In this document: piece after piece, positions 49,183-59,440 of the stretch
How positions within the stretch are numbered: position 1 is the first letter of the stretch
Layout: each line of letters starts with the position of its first letter
Source: Nitrosomonas sp. Is35
GTDB taxonomy: Bacteria > Pseudomonadota > Gammaproteobacteria > Burkholderiales > Nitrosomonadaceae
Reading direction: 5' to 3'
NCBI RefSeq assembly: GCF_033063295.1
Contig: NZ_JAWJZH010000001.1
Location: forward strand, 248,001-312,000
Length of the DNA stretch: 64,000 nucleotides
Notes under the pieces: generated by a model
What the model was told of the DNA's origin: nothing
The model's input: the letters and a program-made list of their open reading frames with translations, nothing else
The model's database searches: none
Position numbers and translations under genes: made by a program

Positions 49183-50193
49183 TCAATGGGTTGTATTTTC
49201 TAGTTTAGCCGGTGCTTTAATAGGAGCTCTACGCGGCAGCCAAGCCATCAATTGCAGCAAGCTTAAGCTAGAACAGACCCGCTTACTCTGAATTTTTTTT
49301 CTTTGCTTCAATAATGATCCGATATGCTTAAAGGCATCGATTTTAGCTTGCCAATAAAGCCTAAGACGGCCAGAAGCAGCATAAAAAAATCCCACGTAAA
49401 GAATCATGGCTAGATGAACCGGCAAGAGGATAAAAATGAGCGGACTGGGCATATTCTTGATAAATGTCCAAGTTAAGTTACGATGCCCATGATAAACAGA
49501 GAAGTCGCTCGAGCTTCCTGTGATACCTGAACCGACGTGATGAACTTTAGCATCGGGTAGTAACAAGCTTTTACCACCGGTAAGCCGCAGACGAAAACCA
49601 AGATCGACATCTTCAGAGTAAGCAAAATAAGCTTCATCGAAGCCGCCTAACCGGCGATATGTTTCGGTGCGGTATATTGCCGCGGCTGCACATGCTGAAA
49701 AAATCTCTACCGGCTGCTTGGGTGTGATATCGCAAGGGTATCCATGGCCGTTGCGCCAATGTAATCCGGATATGTGGTAAGCATCGCCCAGTCCATCCAA
49801 ATGTGATGGTTTATTTGCGTCAATTAGTGCACAGGCAAAACAATCGACGTCCGTAATCCGATTAATATTTTTTACAATTACTTCTAGGCATTCCGGCTCA
49901 GGATAAGCATCGGGGTTCAGAAAAAAAATCCAATCACTGTGAATATAATCCGCCACAGCGAGGTTATTTGCAGCTGCGAAACCGGTATTTTCATTTAGGC
50001 GGACAAGGCGGCATGGGAAGTTTGTTTTCTCGGCCGCTTGCCAGGAATTATCCACGCTGTGGTTATCTATTACGATAACCTCGAAATTTGAGTAGGTTTG
50101 CTCCGCTAACGCAGACAAAGCTTTGGACAGCATCTCTCCGGAATTGTAATTGACGACGATGACAGAAATAAAAGGGTTCTGCGCGCGAGTCAT
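49183..50193 (-). CDS. Family 2 glycosyltransferase
   Basis: The 336-residue enzyme shares its layout with its downstream neighbour: ISVIVVNYNSGEMLSKALSA at the start, FFLNPDAYPEPECL for the sugar-nucleotide site and FAYSEDVDLGFRLRLTG for the acceptor site. A hydrophobic helix near residue 255-280 could anchor it. It is separated from the next gene by 74 bases. The cluster as a whole probably builds a surface polysaccharide or O-antigen. Confidence 0.92.
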   Translation of the reverse strand: MTRAQNPFISVIVVNYNSGEMLSKALSALAEQTYSNFEVIVIDNHSVDNSWQAAEKTNFPCRLVRLNENTGFAAANNLAVADYIHSDWIFFLNPDAYPEPECLEVIVKNINRITDVDCFACALIDANKPSHLDGLGDAYHISGLHWRNGHGYPCDITPKQPVEIFSACAAAAIYRTETYRRLGGFDEAYFAYSEDVDLGFRLRLTGGKSLLLPDAKVHHVGSGITGSSSDFSVYHGHRNLTWTFIKNMPSPLIFILLPVHLAMILYVGFFYAASGRLRLYWQAKIDAFKHIGSLLKQRKKIQSKRVCSSLSLLQLMAWLPRRAPIKAPAKLENTTH

Positions 50194-50239
50194 TCGTTTT
50201 GCAGAGCATGATCAGGTTGCATGATTAAGTATGATTTAC

Positions 50240-52345
50240 TCAAGCATTAATTGCTTGATTGGCCGTATTCTTGGAATTCCGGCCATCTTGCAGAATAGTG
50301 CGCAGTTGGCGTTCGGCAACAGCAAATGAGAAATGCTCCTCGATATTAACTTTCCCAGAATTGGACAAACTTGTCCATAATTGCTCATCATCGTAGGCAC
50401 GGACAATTTGCCTGGCGAAGTCTTCCGGAGTGTCTGCAACCAGGATGTCTTTGCCGTGCACGAGATTCATTCCTTCGGCTGCGATTGTGGTGGCAATTAC
50501 CGGCACACCGTAAGTCATGCTGGTGTTGATTTTGCCTTTAACGCCAGCGCCATAACGAATGGGGGCGATAGATAGTCTGATACGATCAAAAATTGGTTTT
50601 ATGTCTGATACAAAGCCTTTAATAATGATATGCGAGGAAGCGTGAGCAGCAATTTTGGGAGGAATATTGGAGCCGATAATCAAAAGTTTTAAATCCGTTT
50701 TTAATGAATGGAGTATCGGGAAAATTTCGTGAATAAAAAATTCCATTGCATCAACATTAGGCCGGTGTTCAAAGCCGCCGATAAACAGAATATCCTTTCT
50801 TTCTTGATATCCGTAAACGGTTTCCTGGTTTTGATGAATATTCGATAACAGCACTACCGGCACATCGGGAGCTTCTTGTTTAAATAATTCAATTTCTACC
50901 GGGCTGACTAATAATGTTTTATCCGCTTTACGTGCAGTGCTCAATTCCTGCAGTTTTAGCCTCTCGGCTGCAGCCAATTGCTGTTTGTCCTGATTGATCA
51001 ATGCTTGCCGCTGTTCACGCAAGAAATGTAGATCCACGGTATCGAACAGTATCATTGCATTGGTGCAGTATTCTTTTGCGGTGTCTATGAATTGCTCGGC
51101 AACATTTACCCGGCTGAGTAATACAACATCATATAGATGCCCATGTGCCATCAAATGCGAATGAATCGAGTCCAGATAAGGCAAATAAAAGCATTCGATA
51201 CCGATAGATTGCATTTTTCGCGTATAAACCGGATGGTATGCAAGCGTTTTTGCGATAAAACTGACTTTGTATCCTAGTTTTTTGAAAATATGCAACAAAT
51301 TAAACATGCGTAATGAGCCGGAATCATTGTCGGGCATTAGAACCAGATCATCCAGGACCAGCACACGCTTGCTGACGTCGCGTTCTTTCTCAAGATGGGG
51401 CATATCTCCGTTGGTCCGGTGAGATTGCAGCGTTTCACGCCAGCGCCGGTAAAACTTTTCATGGTTAACCGTCTGATAACGTTTGGTGCCTTGCGTGACA
51501 TCTGTTCCGGAAGACACGCCTTCAAAATGAATGACCGTAACGGCGGGCTGATAGTACACTTTCTTTCCAGCCTTCCTGACCCGGAAAGCGAGATCGGTGT
51601 CTTCATAATAAGCCGGGGTATAGTAGTCATCCAATAGTCCGAGATCGATAAGATCTTGCCGTTTAATCATTAAGCAAGCGCCTGAACAATAATCAACTGC
51701 TCTGCAATAGGAATATTCCGGCTTTTCCGGATCATCGCTGCGCCCATAATTCCAGGCTGAAGCATCCTGCCACACGATACCTCCGGCTTCTTGCAACTTG
51801 CCATCGGGATAAACCAGTTTGACTCCCACCAAGCCGGCATCGGGAAAATCCGAGAATGTGTTTGTTAACCCGTTCAACCAGTCGCGAGTGACAATAGTAT
51901 CGTTGTTCAACAGTACGATAAAACGCCCTTTTGCGGCATTAACCCCGGCATTGCAAGAATAGATGAACCCCTTGTTCTCTATATTGTGGATGACTGTAAT
52001 TCCTTTGATGTCATTGAGCATCTTGGCGGTTTCATCGGTTGATGCGTCATCCACGACAATCACTTCATAGGTGCTTTCTGCGCTGTTTTCATAAATCGAT
52101 TTAAGGCAGGTGAAAGTGTACAAATGTTTGTTGTGAACCGGGATGATAATAGAAATATCGGGATGAGCGGTCTCTGGAAAACTAAGCGGGTGATAGCGGG
52201 TTGCTATTGCATAATCATTTTTCTGTGGAAGGGCTATCTGAGGCGTAGAAAAGCACTTTTTGTAGATTCGAGTGAGTAAGGCACGTAATCCTTGTGTTCT
52301 TAGAATGTTTATTGCGGCTGGAACGTATTTAAATAGATTGGTCAT
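50240..52345 (-). CDS. Two-domain glycosyltransferase (GT2 plus GT4-like)
   Basis: From ATG 52345 the protein has 701 residues; an upstream TTG at 52432 in the same frame would add 29 residues with no conserved content. The N-terminal half is a GT2 domain (DISIIIPVHNKHLYTFTCLK, LLNNDTIVTRDWLNGL, YYEDTDLAFRVRKAG). The C-terminal half resembles a GT4 enzyme (LFIGGFEHRPNVDAMEFF, IAPIRYGAGVKGKI). Fused transferases of this kind add two sugars in sequence. A weak ribosome site precedes ATG 52345, so the start is not certain. Confidence 0.88.
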   Translation of the reverse strand: MTNLFKYVPAAINILRTQGLRALLTRIYKKCFSTPQIALPQKNDYAIATRYHPLSFPETAHPDISIIIPVHNKHLYTFTCLKSIYENSAESTYEVIVVDDASTDETAKMLNDIKGITVIHNIENKGFIYSCNAGVNAAKGRFIVLLNNDTIVTRDWLNGLTNTFSDFPDAGLVGVKLVYPDGKLQEAGGIVWQDASAWNYGRSDDPEKPEYSYCRAVDYCSGACLMIKRQDLIDLGLLDDYYTPAYYEDTDLAFRVRKAGKKVYYQPAVTVIHFEGVSSGTDVTQGTKRYQTVNHEKFYRRWRETLQSHRTNGDMPHLEKERDVSKRVLVLDDLVLMPDNDSGSLRMFNLLHIFKKLGYKVSFIAKTLAYHPVYTRKMQSIGIECFYLPYLDSIHSHLMAHGHLYDVVLLSRVNVAEQFIDTAKEYCTNAMILFDTVDLHFLREQRQALINQDKQQLAAAERLKLQELSTARKADKTLLVSPVEIELFKQEAPDVPVVLLSNIHQNQETVYGYQERKDILFIGGFEHRPNVDAMEFFIHEIFPILHSLKTDLKLLIIGSNIPPKIAAHASSHIIIKGFVSDIKPIFDRIRLSIAPIRYGAGVKGKINTSMTYGVPVIATTIAAEGMNLVHGKDILVADTPEDFARQIVRAYDDEQLWTSLSNSGKVNIEEHFSFAVAERQLRTILQDGRNSKNTANQAINA

Positions 52346-52467
52346 TTGTAGGCTTGCTTTTGTTGGTATTGATGTATTTCGAAAACCAATTGAAATACAA
52401 AGGTTTCTTATTGATATTTGGTGGAACGACAATTGGACGGCATTTTATAGCACGCGATGATCGTTTG

Positions 52468-55400
52468 TTAACGCACCAGACCGTGGCCATAATAATAATC
52501 ATCCAATACTAATGTGCGCAGCAAATCAGTTTCTGATCCGGAGGGGTTTTTAATAAACTGCAAGAAAAGATCTTCTGCAACTTCTCCGGGGACTTCAAAA
52601 TCAGTTAATAAGTTATCTCTGAGATGGATGGATTGGTTAACAAAATCCAGAATACCTCGGCGGATTTCCGCGCGTGTTGCCGCAGTTTGGCGTTCTTCAT
52701 GTGATTGCTCGCGGAATTCGGGTGTTATATCGGTTGAATTGGTTTTTCTGTAGCACACTACTTGCGCGTCATCGGCGCTTAGAAATTTTTCAATTGTAAA
52801 ACTTTTTCTATATATGATTGGTTCAGTAGCAGTCGGTTTAGCATAATGATAATAGTAACCCTGTGCAATGACTTGATGTTTCAAAGCAACCTGTTCTGCC
52901 GAGTCAAGTGTCATCAAATAATAGCCATGTATTTTTTGTCCCAGAAGCTGATTGAGGCGTTTTTGTGTTGTCGCCGCATAACCAATATCGACAATGGCGG
53001 CAGCCGAGTCTTTGTGTAATCCAAGATGATGCAAATAGGCCATTAATCCGGGGCGTTCTTGTTCAGCTTGATTCAGGATTCGCGCTTCGAGTGCTTGCAA
53101 CAGCGGTTTCAGATGATCGATATTTTCTTCTTCAACCGCAACCATTTTTTTCATTGGCCATATTTTGCGGTGCGCCAATTCCTGACACTCTTCGTCTGAC
53201 AGGCTTAATCCATACCGCTCAAAAATAAAATCCGGCATTGGGTTGGGCGCATAGTGAGTACACGCGATTTTGAAAATATCATCCAGATTCGAAATCATCG
53301 GCACCGTGATTGCGCGGCGTGAGAGCACTAGATATTCAGATGCAACAGCATCCGCTTTGCCGGATACCCACAAATCGTAAACTATTTTGAGTATTTGACC
53401 TTCTCGTGCGAGAAAATATAACCGTTTCATGCTATCGGTTGCCGCATTTTTAACTAACCATTGCACGAAAGAGAGTACCAGGGGACCCGCGATGGTGAAT
53501 CCAATCGCCCAAGGTGAAGCGGGAACAAAGTCGGCCGGATCGAAGCGGGGATAGAACACGGGGTGGAAGTTGCCTTGTGTGATGACTCCGAGTGTAAGCT
53601 GCTTATTCAGATCATTTCGGGCATCCCGATAGAGAGCTCGTTCGATAACCGGTTCAAAACGCGGAGTTGCCCGCGCAAGTTCGACGGGGCGCATAATATG
53701 CATGGTTCTGAATCCCATATCGACCGGTATTTGCACATCAGAATGTTCGTTATCACCGATGACCAGGATTTCATGGGGCAATACATTTTCATCGGCCAGG
53801 AGTTGGCGGTAAAAATGACCGGTATCTTTTCTCAATCGATTGTCGGAAGATAGGTGAAACTTATGCCATCCCTCGATTCCACAGCGCGTCAGCATGGTTT
53901 CAATGACGGACCGGGGTAGATACATGTCGCTGGCAAGAACGACGCGTTTGCCGAGATTGATAGCGAGTTTAAATAAGGCAATTGTTTCCGGGCGGGGTGA
54001 CACGATTGCCAGTTCGATGGTTTTCTCAAGTTCGCAGATTTCTTCAACGGCATCTGCTGAAAGGCCGGACAAGGCCGCGAATTGTTTGAAAATGGCATCC
54101 AAACCAACATCGTGTCCTGCGATCCGGCGCGCCTCGTTTTCTGCCGCAGCGCGGAATTCAAGATAAAGCTGACCTGCTTGGCCACCGGTACGCCGGGCGA
54201 CGATTCGCTTGATACTTTCAGGATCCAGCAGCGGGCGCGTGATCAATGTATCGAATATATCGAATACTACCAGGTGTATGGCGGGGTTTCTGAGTTGAGC
54301 GTGGATGTCTTCCGGTTTGTGTAACAGGTACTGGTCAATACGCCAGCGAGACCAGTGATTGGATGGCTTATCCCAGAGAATAACCGCATTTTGGCCGGAT
54401 TTCCGCGCAACCAAGACAAATAATCGTTCAATGCAATGTGCCAGTGTCGCATCGGTTTGTCCGGTTTCTTCGGGAAAATCTTCGATTCTAAGATGAGCGT
54501 CGAATAAAGGTTGTAATGCTTTGGATTGCGCCCAGAACATCGATCCGGCCGGGAAGTCAAAATAGCCGATTGGAAAATCGGCGATGCCCAGTTTTTTACA
54601 CAGAATATATCCATTGGCTTTATTGGAGAGCCAAGTATTGGCCCAATAAGGCAGAACGGTTGAATTATGCGGATAAATAAAGCCAATATTTTTGTCACCG
54701 CTTAATAATGAAAAGATTTTCTGGATTTGTAATGGACTGCTCAATAAATGGGTCAACAAGTATTCGCGCCAGCCGTCGGCCGCGCCATTGGTATATAGCG
54801 ATTTTTTGCTATGAATATGCGCTATATAATCATATTCTTGTAATGCTGTGCCAAAAGTACAAAACATGGGGGCAATATCGCGTCCGCGGTTGGGCACGAT
54901 AGTGACGATTAGTTGCCCTAGATGCGGCAAACGAGAAAAAGCATGCTGGCATCTTTGGCGTGCTGCCTCATCGGGCGTTGAAACAAACAAGTCATACGGA
55001 AAAGGCATGTTACCCAGATAGCTTGCAAATTCTGCTGCCAGATCCGCGTAAAAAATATGCGCGTGGATCGCAATGCGTCCGGCTGGCGGTGTTGCTAGCG
55101 GTGCAATCGTGGAAAGATCGACCATGCCTGCCAGAGAGCCATAGGAATCCACAGTCCCTGGAGTCGAATGACCGGCCTTGCTGGCACGCCATGTCTCATA
55201 ATGCCCCATCCCGGAAAATAGCGGACCGGCGACGCGATAGGCGATATTCAATGCATTTTTGCGCCATCGCACCGGAAATTGCCAGTAGATAGCTTTGAGT
55301 AACGGGAAAATTCTGCGCCGCACCCCATCCCAAGCGGCGTAATGCTGTCCGCGGATTATCCGAACAAGGAACCGTAAAGGAGCCGTGATTTTCCATGAAG

Positions 55401-57171
55401 TTGAGTGAAATATGTCATGAATTGTTTTTTGCAGATCACTGATTATTGTTTGCAGGGATTGCTCACGCTGAGTACTTGCAATTGTGTTTTGATTCAGTTG
55501 ACTGTGTAGCGAAGCAAGCAAGTGTTCATTACTAGCTAATTGGCTGCGAAGACTGGATATCAAGTGTTCACTTTCCGTTAACTGATTGCGAAGGCCGGAT
55601 ATCAAATGCTCGCTATCAGCTAACTGGTTGCGAAGATTGAATCCCAAATGTTCACTATGCGCTAATTGGCTGCGAAAACTGGATATCAAATCTTCACGGT
55701 ATTCAATTAAATCCTCCAATTGCTTACCGGTTAGCAGCATTTTCCATTTATCGTAAACTTTGCTTCTCGATTCCTTTAGAAAAGTTTCATCTTGCTGGAG
55801 CCCTAAGCCGGAGTGTCCATAATTGTGATAAATGGCGGTAATGTTGTCGATATGCAATATTTCGCTGTGCTGTGCGACTTGAATCCAGAAATCCCAATCT
55901 TCAAATACCTGCAGGTTTTCATCAAAACCGCAATGATCTTGCGTGACTAAAGACTGTTCAAACAGCATGGCATGAATCGGGATAAAATTTCTGCCCCAAA
56001 GCCGGCGTTGATCGTAAGGTTCGTTAAATGCAGTGACTTCCTGAAGTTGCCAATCCACATAGTGTTCAACGCGTACGCCAGAGTATACGCATCGAACGCC
56101 GGGATGATTTTGTAGCGCAGTAACTAGGTTTGTAATGTGTTCCGGATAAAATAAATCATCGTCATCAAGGAAAATCAGATAGTTTCCTTTCACCGAATGC
56201 AGCCCGATGTTGGCTGCCCGGCTTCGATCCAATGGTTCGCCATTCTCAATGGTTCTGAGTGGAAAGCGCCCGCACCATTCACCTAGTTTTCGATGGTCTT
56301 CCCCCTTTGCGTCCACCACCACCACTTCGATATGCTGATAAGTCTGCAAAGCTACGGAATCCAATGCATCGGGTAGCGTGGGCCGATCCATGCTGCGGAT
56401 AATGACGCTGACCAGTGGCAGATCGCTGCTATCCAGCGGAAGTCCCAGTAGTTTTTGGCGGGTGTGCTCGGATTGATAGAGTTTGAGTGGATCGTTTGCT
56501 AACTCTTCCGAGGAAAGGAGTGTATAGGCTTCTGCCGCGATGACATCGGCCGGCAGTGTATAGGTGCGGTAGTGATTCAGTGATGCAATATGCTGATCGT
56601 AGCGCTGCTTTGTATTTTGTGAAATAAAACAGGCCATCGCGGCTGCCTTACGTGCAACCAAATCGCTGATATCGAGTAACTGATTGGGGGGCAATGGAAT
56701 GCCCACTTCGTACAATGCAATGTTGACCATAGCACCGATGCGTCTGACAGCCTCAACAGCTGCCATACTCAACGCGCGATGGTCCGGATGCATTTCAAAA
56801 ACCGATGGAACATACACCAGATCAGCGCCGGTTTCGCGGATGGCGGTCAAAATTTCCTGAATCAGTTTCTCGCCATAGCAGACTTGCCGATCCTGGTGTT
56901 GCCAGAAAACCGGTGTGCCATAGCCAAGTATCTCAGCTGCGGCCACGCTCTCCTGTTGACGCTGCAGAATGTATTCAGCTTTTGTTTCTTCGCTTGCGCC
57001 ATAAGCGCCATCGGATACTACGATAACGTGAACAGGAATGCCTTGTTCAACGTGGCGCATAATGGCTCCGCCACAACCGAATACTTCATCGTCGGGATGG
57101 GGAGCAAATACAAGTGCGCAATTACCAGGGATTGTTCTAACAGCTTGGTAGGGAATGAGTGTGTTTTCCAA
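52468..57171 (-). CDS. Giant glycan-assembly protein: PIG-L, GT2, coiled coil, RgpF-like and HAD-like domains
   Basis: A single open frame of 1567 residues. Residues about 1-220 are a PIG-L deacetylase (APHPDDEVFGCGG, MHPDHRALSMAA). About 253-470 are a GT2 domain (VSVIIRSMDRPTLPDAL, FLDDDDLFYPE). About 480-590 are a coiled coil with 14-residue repeats. About 698-950 match rhamnan synthesis protein F (RIAIHAHIFYADLA, VPNRGRDIAPM, HIHSKKSLY). About 966-1150 are HAD-like (VVFDIFDTLITRP, then IGDNEHSDVQIP). The last 350 residues (LYFLAREGQILKIVYD) I cannot name. It starts the minus-strand glycan cluster. All key motifs look intact, so it is probably a functional multi-enzyme. Confidence 0.88.
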   Translation of the reverse strand: MENTLIPYQAVRTIPGNCALVFAPHPDDEVFGCGGAIMRHVEQGIPVHVIVVSDGAYGASEETKAEYILQRQQESVAAAEILGYGTPVFWQHQDRQVCYGEKLIQEILTAIRETGADLVYVPSVFEMHPDHRALSMAAVEAVRRIGAMVNIALYEVGIPLPPNQLLDISDLVARKAAAMACFISQNTKQRYDQHIASLNHYRTYTLPADVIAAEAYTLLSSEELANDPLKLYQSEHTRQKLLGLPLDSSDLPLVSVIIRSMDRPTLPDALDSVALQTYQHIEVVVVDAKGEDHRKLGEWCGRFPLRTIENGEPLDRSRAANIGLHSVKGNYLIFLDDDDLFYPEHITNLVTALQNHPGVRCVYSGVRVEHYVDWQLQEVTAFNEPYDQRRLWGRNFIPIHAMLFEQSLVTQDHCGFDENLQVFEDWDFWIQVAQHSEILHIDNITAIYHNYGHSGLGLQQDETFLKESRSKVYDKWKMLLTGKQLEDLIEYREDLISSFRSQLAHSEHLGFNLRNQLADSEHLISGLRNQLTESEHLISSLRSQLASNEHLLASLHSQLNQNTIASTQREQSLQTIISDLQKTIHDIFHSTSWKITAPLRFLVRIIRGQHYAAWDGVRRRIFPLLKAIYWQFPVRWRKNALNIAYRVAGPLFSGMGHYETWRASKAGHSTPGTVDSYGSLAGMVDLSTIAPLATPPAGRIAIHAHIFYADLAAEFASYLGNMPFPYDLFVSTPDEAARQRCQHAFSRLPHLGQLIVTIVPNRGRDIAPMFCTFGTALQEYDYIAHIHSKKSLYTNGAADGWREYLLTHLLSSPLQIQKIFSLLSGDKNIGFIYPHNSTVLPYWANTWLSNKANGYILCKKLGIADFPIGYFDFPAGSMFWAQSKALQPLFDAHLRIEDFPEETGQTDATLAHCIERLFVLVARKSGQNAVILWDKPSNHWSRWRIDQYLLHKPEDIHAQLRNPAIHLVVFDIFDTLITRPLLDPESIKRIVARRTGGQAGQLYLEFRAAAENEARRIAGHDVGLDAIFKQFAALSGLSADAVEEICELEKTIELAIVSPRPETIALFKLAINLGKRVVLASDMYLPRSVIETMLTRCGIEGWHKFHLSSDNRLRKDTGHFYRQLLADENVLPHEILVIGDNEHSDVQIPVDMGFRTMHIMRPVELARATPRFEPVIERALYRDARNDLNKQLTLGVITQGNFHPVFYPRFDPADFVPASPWAIGFTIAGPLVLSFVQWLVKNAATDSMKRLYFLAREGQILKIVYDLWVSGKADAVASEYLVLSRRAITVPMISNLDDIFKIACTHYAPNPMPDFIFERYGLSLSDEECQELAHRKIWPMKKMVAVEEENIDHLKPLLQALEARILNQAEQERPGLMAYLHHLGLHKDSAAAIVDIGYAATTQKRLNQLLGQKIHGYYLMTLDSAEQVALKHQVIAQGYYYHYAKPTATEPIIYRKSFTIEKFLSADDAQVVCYRKTNSTDITPEFREQSHEERQTAATRAEIRRGILDFVNQSIHLRDNLLTDFEVPGEVAEDLFLQFIKNPSGSETDLLRTLVLDDYYYGHGLVR
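55497..55689 (-). repeat. 42-bp tandem repeats coding 14-residue coiled-coil units
   Basis: About four and a half units read SQLAHSEHLGFNLR, NQLADSEHLISGLR, NQLTESEHLISSLR, SQLASNEHLLASLH and SQL. The DNA units are strongly similar (for example the AATTGGCTGCGAAGACTGGATATCAA type block). Fourteen residues equal two heptads, so each unit adds four helical turns to a coiled coil. Confidence 0.85.
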
Positions 57172-57687
57172 TATTTCTCGCTAAAAGTTCTTACTTTAGA
57201 TTATCGATCCGGCTCTCAAGTGGTGCGGATATTCATGTCTTGAAAGTCTATGGTGGCAATGTTCGCATTTATTGTTTTAACTTGCAATTCTCCATGACGG
57301 CCGTGCGGATTGCGCTTTGACATCGATACAGCGCGCCATTTCCGGTCTTCTGTTTTTATTCTCGCAATGCTGTCAGGCAACGTGCAACCAATGCGGTGAC
57401 TGGCGTCGGTAGTGCTTCTTAGAGGTAATTTCTTGCATTTAATTTTGGTAAGGAAGCCTTTCTTATATTCTAAAAGAATATAAGAATATATTTATATATT
57501 ATTTCTCTTATATAGAAACTCAATCTTATAATGCGCGCAAGTGATCGGATTGGATTGGTCACGAGAGTCAAGTATCACTATGAATATGGTATTTGCAATG
57601 CACCATTAATGCTCTGCGGGGCTGGTTGTATAGCCACTGAGCATCAAGCCCTTATTCTCATCTTATTGTTACAGTAAGGATTACACC
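57172..57687. other. Divergent promoter region between the glycan and TPS clusters
   Basis: 516 bases without a gene. The right half is very AT-rich and holds the dyads at 57462-57500 and a TATAAT at 57527-57532 that could be the -10 of the downstream gene; no matching -35 is evident. The left half should hold the promoter of the minus-strand giant gene. Confidence 0.5.
57462..57484. repeat. Perfect 10-bp AT-rich dyad upstream of the PstS-like gene
   Basis: CTTATATTCT and AGAATATAAG flank AAA. A second weaker palindrome AATATA-TTTA-TATATT directly follows (57485-57500). Both lie upstream of the TATAAT at 57527. They could bind a regulator or a nucleoid protein. Confidence 0.55.
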
Positions 57688-59385
57688 ATGAAAATAAACA
57701 AACTAAAAAGTCTTGCGGCAGCACTGTCTCTGCTAGCTGGCTCGAATATGGCGCATGCGTTGACGCCATGGAATGACGGTCCGCCTGACATCGTGATTTA
57801 TACATCCGGCGGCGCGGCGCAAGATAGAGCGATTGATTTGGCGGTCGTGAGTTCCCTGGTTGAGCCGGGAACCGATGACTGGTTTAGTGATAAAACTTCA
57901 ACCGGTTCTATCGGTGGCCGTTGGCGCGCTTATTACTTCATTGGCAAATCAACGTTAGGTGAAGGTCTGGCGGGACGGAAAATTCTGTTTGAGAAACGGT
58001 CTTACGGTGCGGCCGGTTACGGGGTTATCCCACTGGTCGCCAATGATGGCCGGGGTATTCCTCTCGAACATTTGAATATCCAGGGCTTGCCGCAAACTGC
58101 CTGGACAGCGGACGGAGCCAAACGTTGGGTTGCAACCATCACCGGCGCCAATGCCAGCACCTACCTAGCTAAGGTACCTTCGGATGCTGGTTTTCTTGGC
58201 GTCGATCCCGACATTCTGTTGAAACCGGGCACCGAGAACTATCCCGAACAAGTTAAAGAGCTGATTTCCGGTCAGTTTGAGTCCGGTTGGCCAACCAATA
58301 TCGATCGTTTCCCGGATACCTTTGCAGCACTATCGACCGGCGGTCTGGTGTACGGCATCAGTGTCACCGAAGATCTATACCGTGTGTTACAGGCTGCGCA
58401 AATCCGATCCGGAGAATTGCCGAGCGACACAGTCATCGGCCGTTATGACGATAAAAGCCTGCCATCGCTGAACCGTACTTTCCTGGCTTCGTTATTTGCA
58501 GGAAAAATATCGGCGTGGGATCACGTGAAGATTGTGGATAAGCTCAATGGTAATCAAGTCAGAAGTTTAACCGATTCAGAGATTCTTTCCGATGCGGGTG
58601 TCGATGCGCCAACCAAAGAGTCGGTAACGGGCGGTCAATTAACCCCGGTCGCCATCAGCCGCCGTAACAGAGGTGCGGCAATCGGGGCCGTAGGTCATGC
58701 CAAGTTGCTCAATTATCCGTTTGCCAAGGGATCGAATCCACCCGCAACGGTCACCCCCGATGGGGAATTTGAAGAAGAATCGACGTTACCTATTGTCAAG
58801 GCTCCGGGTGGTGCAAGACCGACCGACGATTTGCTGAAAGATTGGCAAAATGGCACAAACAGCACTGGATGGAATAATGTCTCGGATGGCGCCGGTTTTG
58901 CCAAACGCTGGGGAATAGCATTCCAGTCCGGTGACCGCAACGCAGGGGCAACGGTTGAAGGTACCGGTGGTCAAGGCTGGCGCTATATCAAAATCGATGG
59001 CTATGCACCGACCATCGCTAACGTAGCTGCCGGCACCTATCCCTATTGGGCGGAAGGCGTGGTCCTGGGGAAAATCGAGAAACCATGGGATCCTGATTGG
59101 GCGATTAAAGCGCGTGCACTGATCGCTTTCGCACAAGATTTGGGTAGCCCGACTGTGGCTGCTGCAGCAAATGCGAATTCCAATCTGACCTTCGGCCGCT
59201 CCGGAATTTTCGCTACCACGAAAGATCCTCGCGGTTTCAGAGGAGCAGTTCCTTTCAACGAAAACAACCCTGTTGTTCCTTATACACATTTGAGTGTGGG
59301 AGGCGCGCCTAAAGCGTTCCCCTATCCAAGTCTGGAGGTTGCACCGGTTGCGGATCCCAGTGTGACGGAGTTCGAGTTGAAATAA
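57688..59385 (+). CDS. Secreted PstS-like (periplasmic-binding fold) protein
   Basis: The 565-residue protein has a signal peptide (cleaved near MAHA-LTPW). The segment LNRTFLASLFAGKISAWDHVKI resembles the FxGKIxxW signature of phosphate-binding PstS proteins, but the protein is much longer and no transporter genes are near. It ends with SLEVAPVADPSVTEFELK. It precedes the two-partner secretion pair in the same direction. It may be an exported binding protein or a matrix protein; a phosphate role is only an analogy. A hairpin follows at 59408. Confidence 0.75.
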   Translation: MKINKLKSLAAALSLLAGSNMAHALTPWNDGPPDIVIYTSGGAAQDRAIDLAVVSSLVEPGTDDWFSDKTSTGSIGGRWRAYYFIGKSTLGEGLAGRKILFEKRSYGAAGYGVIPLVANDGRGIPLEHLNIQGLPQTAWTADGAKRWVATITGANASTYLAKVPSDAGFLGVDPDILLKPGTENYPEQVKELISGQFESGWPTNIDRFPDTFAALSTGGLVYGISVTEDLYRVLQAAQIRSGELPSDTVIGRYDDKSLPSLNRTFLASLFAGKISAWDHVKIVDKLNGNQVRSLTDSEILSDAGVDAPTKESVTGGQLTPVAISRRNRGAAIGAVGHAKLLNYPFAKGSNPPATVTPDGEFEEESTLPIVKAPGGARPTDDLLKDWQNGTNSTGWNNVSDGAGFAKRWGIAFQSGDRNAGATVEGTGGQGWRYIKIDGYAPTIANVAAGTYPYWAEGVVLGKIEKPWDPDWAIKARALIAFAQDLGSPTVAAAANANSNLTFGRSGIFATTKDPRGFRGAVPFNENNPVVPYTHLSVGGAPKAFPYPSLEVAPVADPSVTEFELK

Positions 59386-59407
59386 ATTCCAGAACATTTG
59401 ATAAGTT

Positions 59408-59440
59408 GACTCGCTGTGCCTCTTTTGGGGCATGGCGAGT
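59408..59440 (+). terminator. Hairpin after the PstS-like gene
   Basis: GACTCGCTGTGCC pairs with GGCATGGCGAGTT through two G-U positions around a short loop. It lies 22 bases after the stop, but no strong T run follows, so termination may be partial. Confidence 0.55.
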
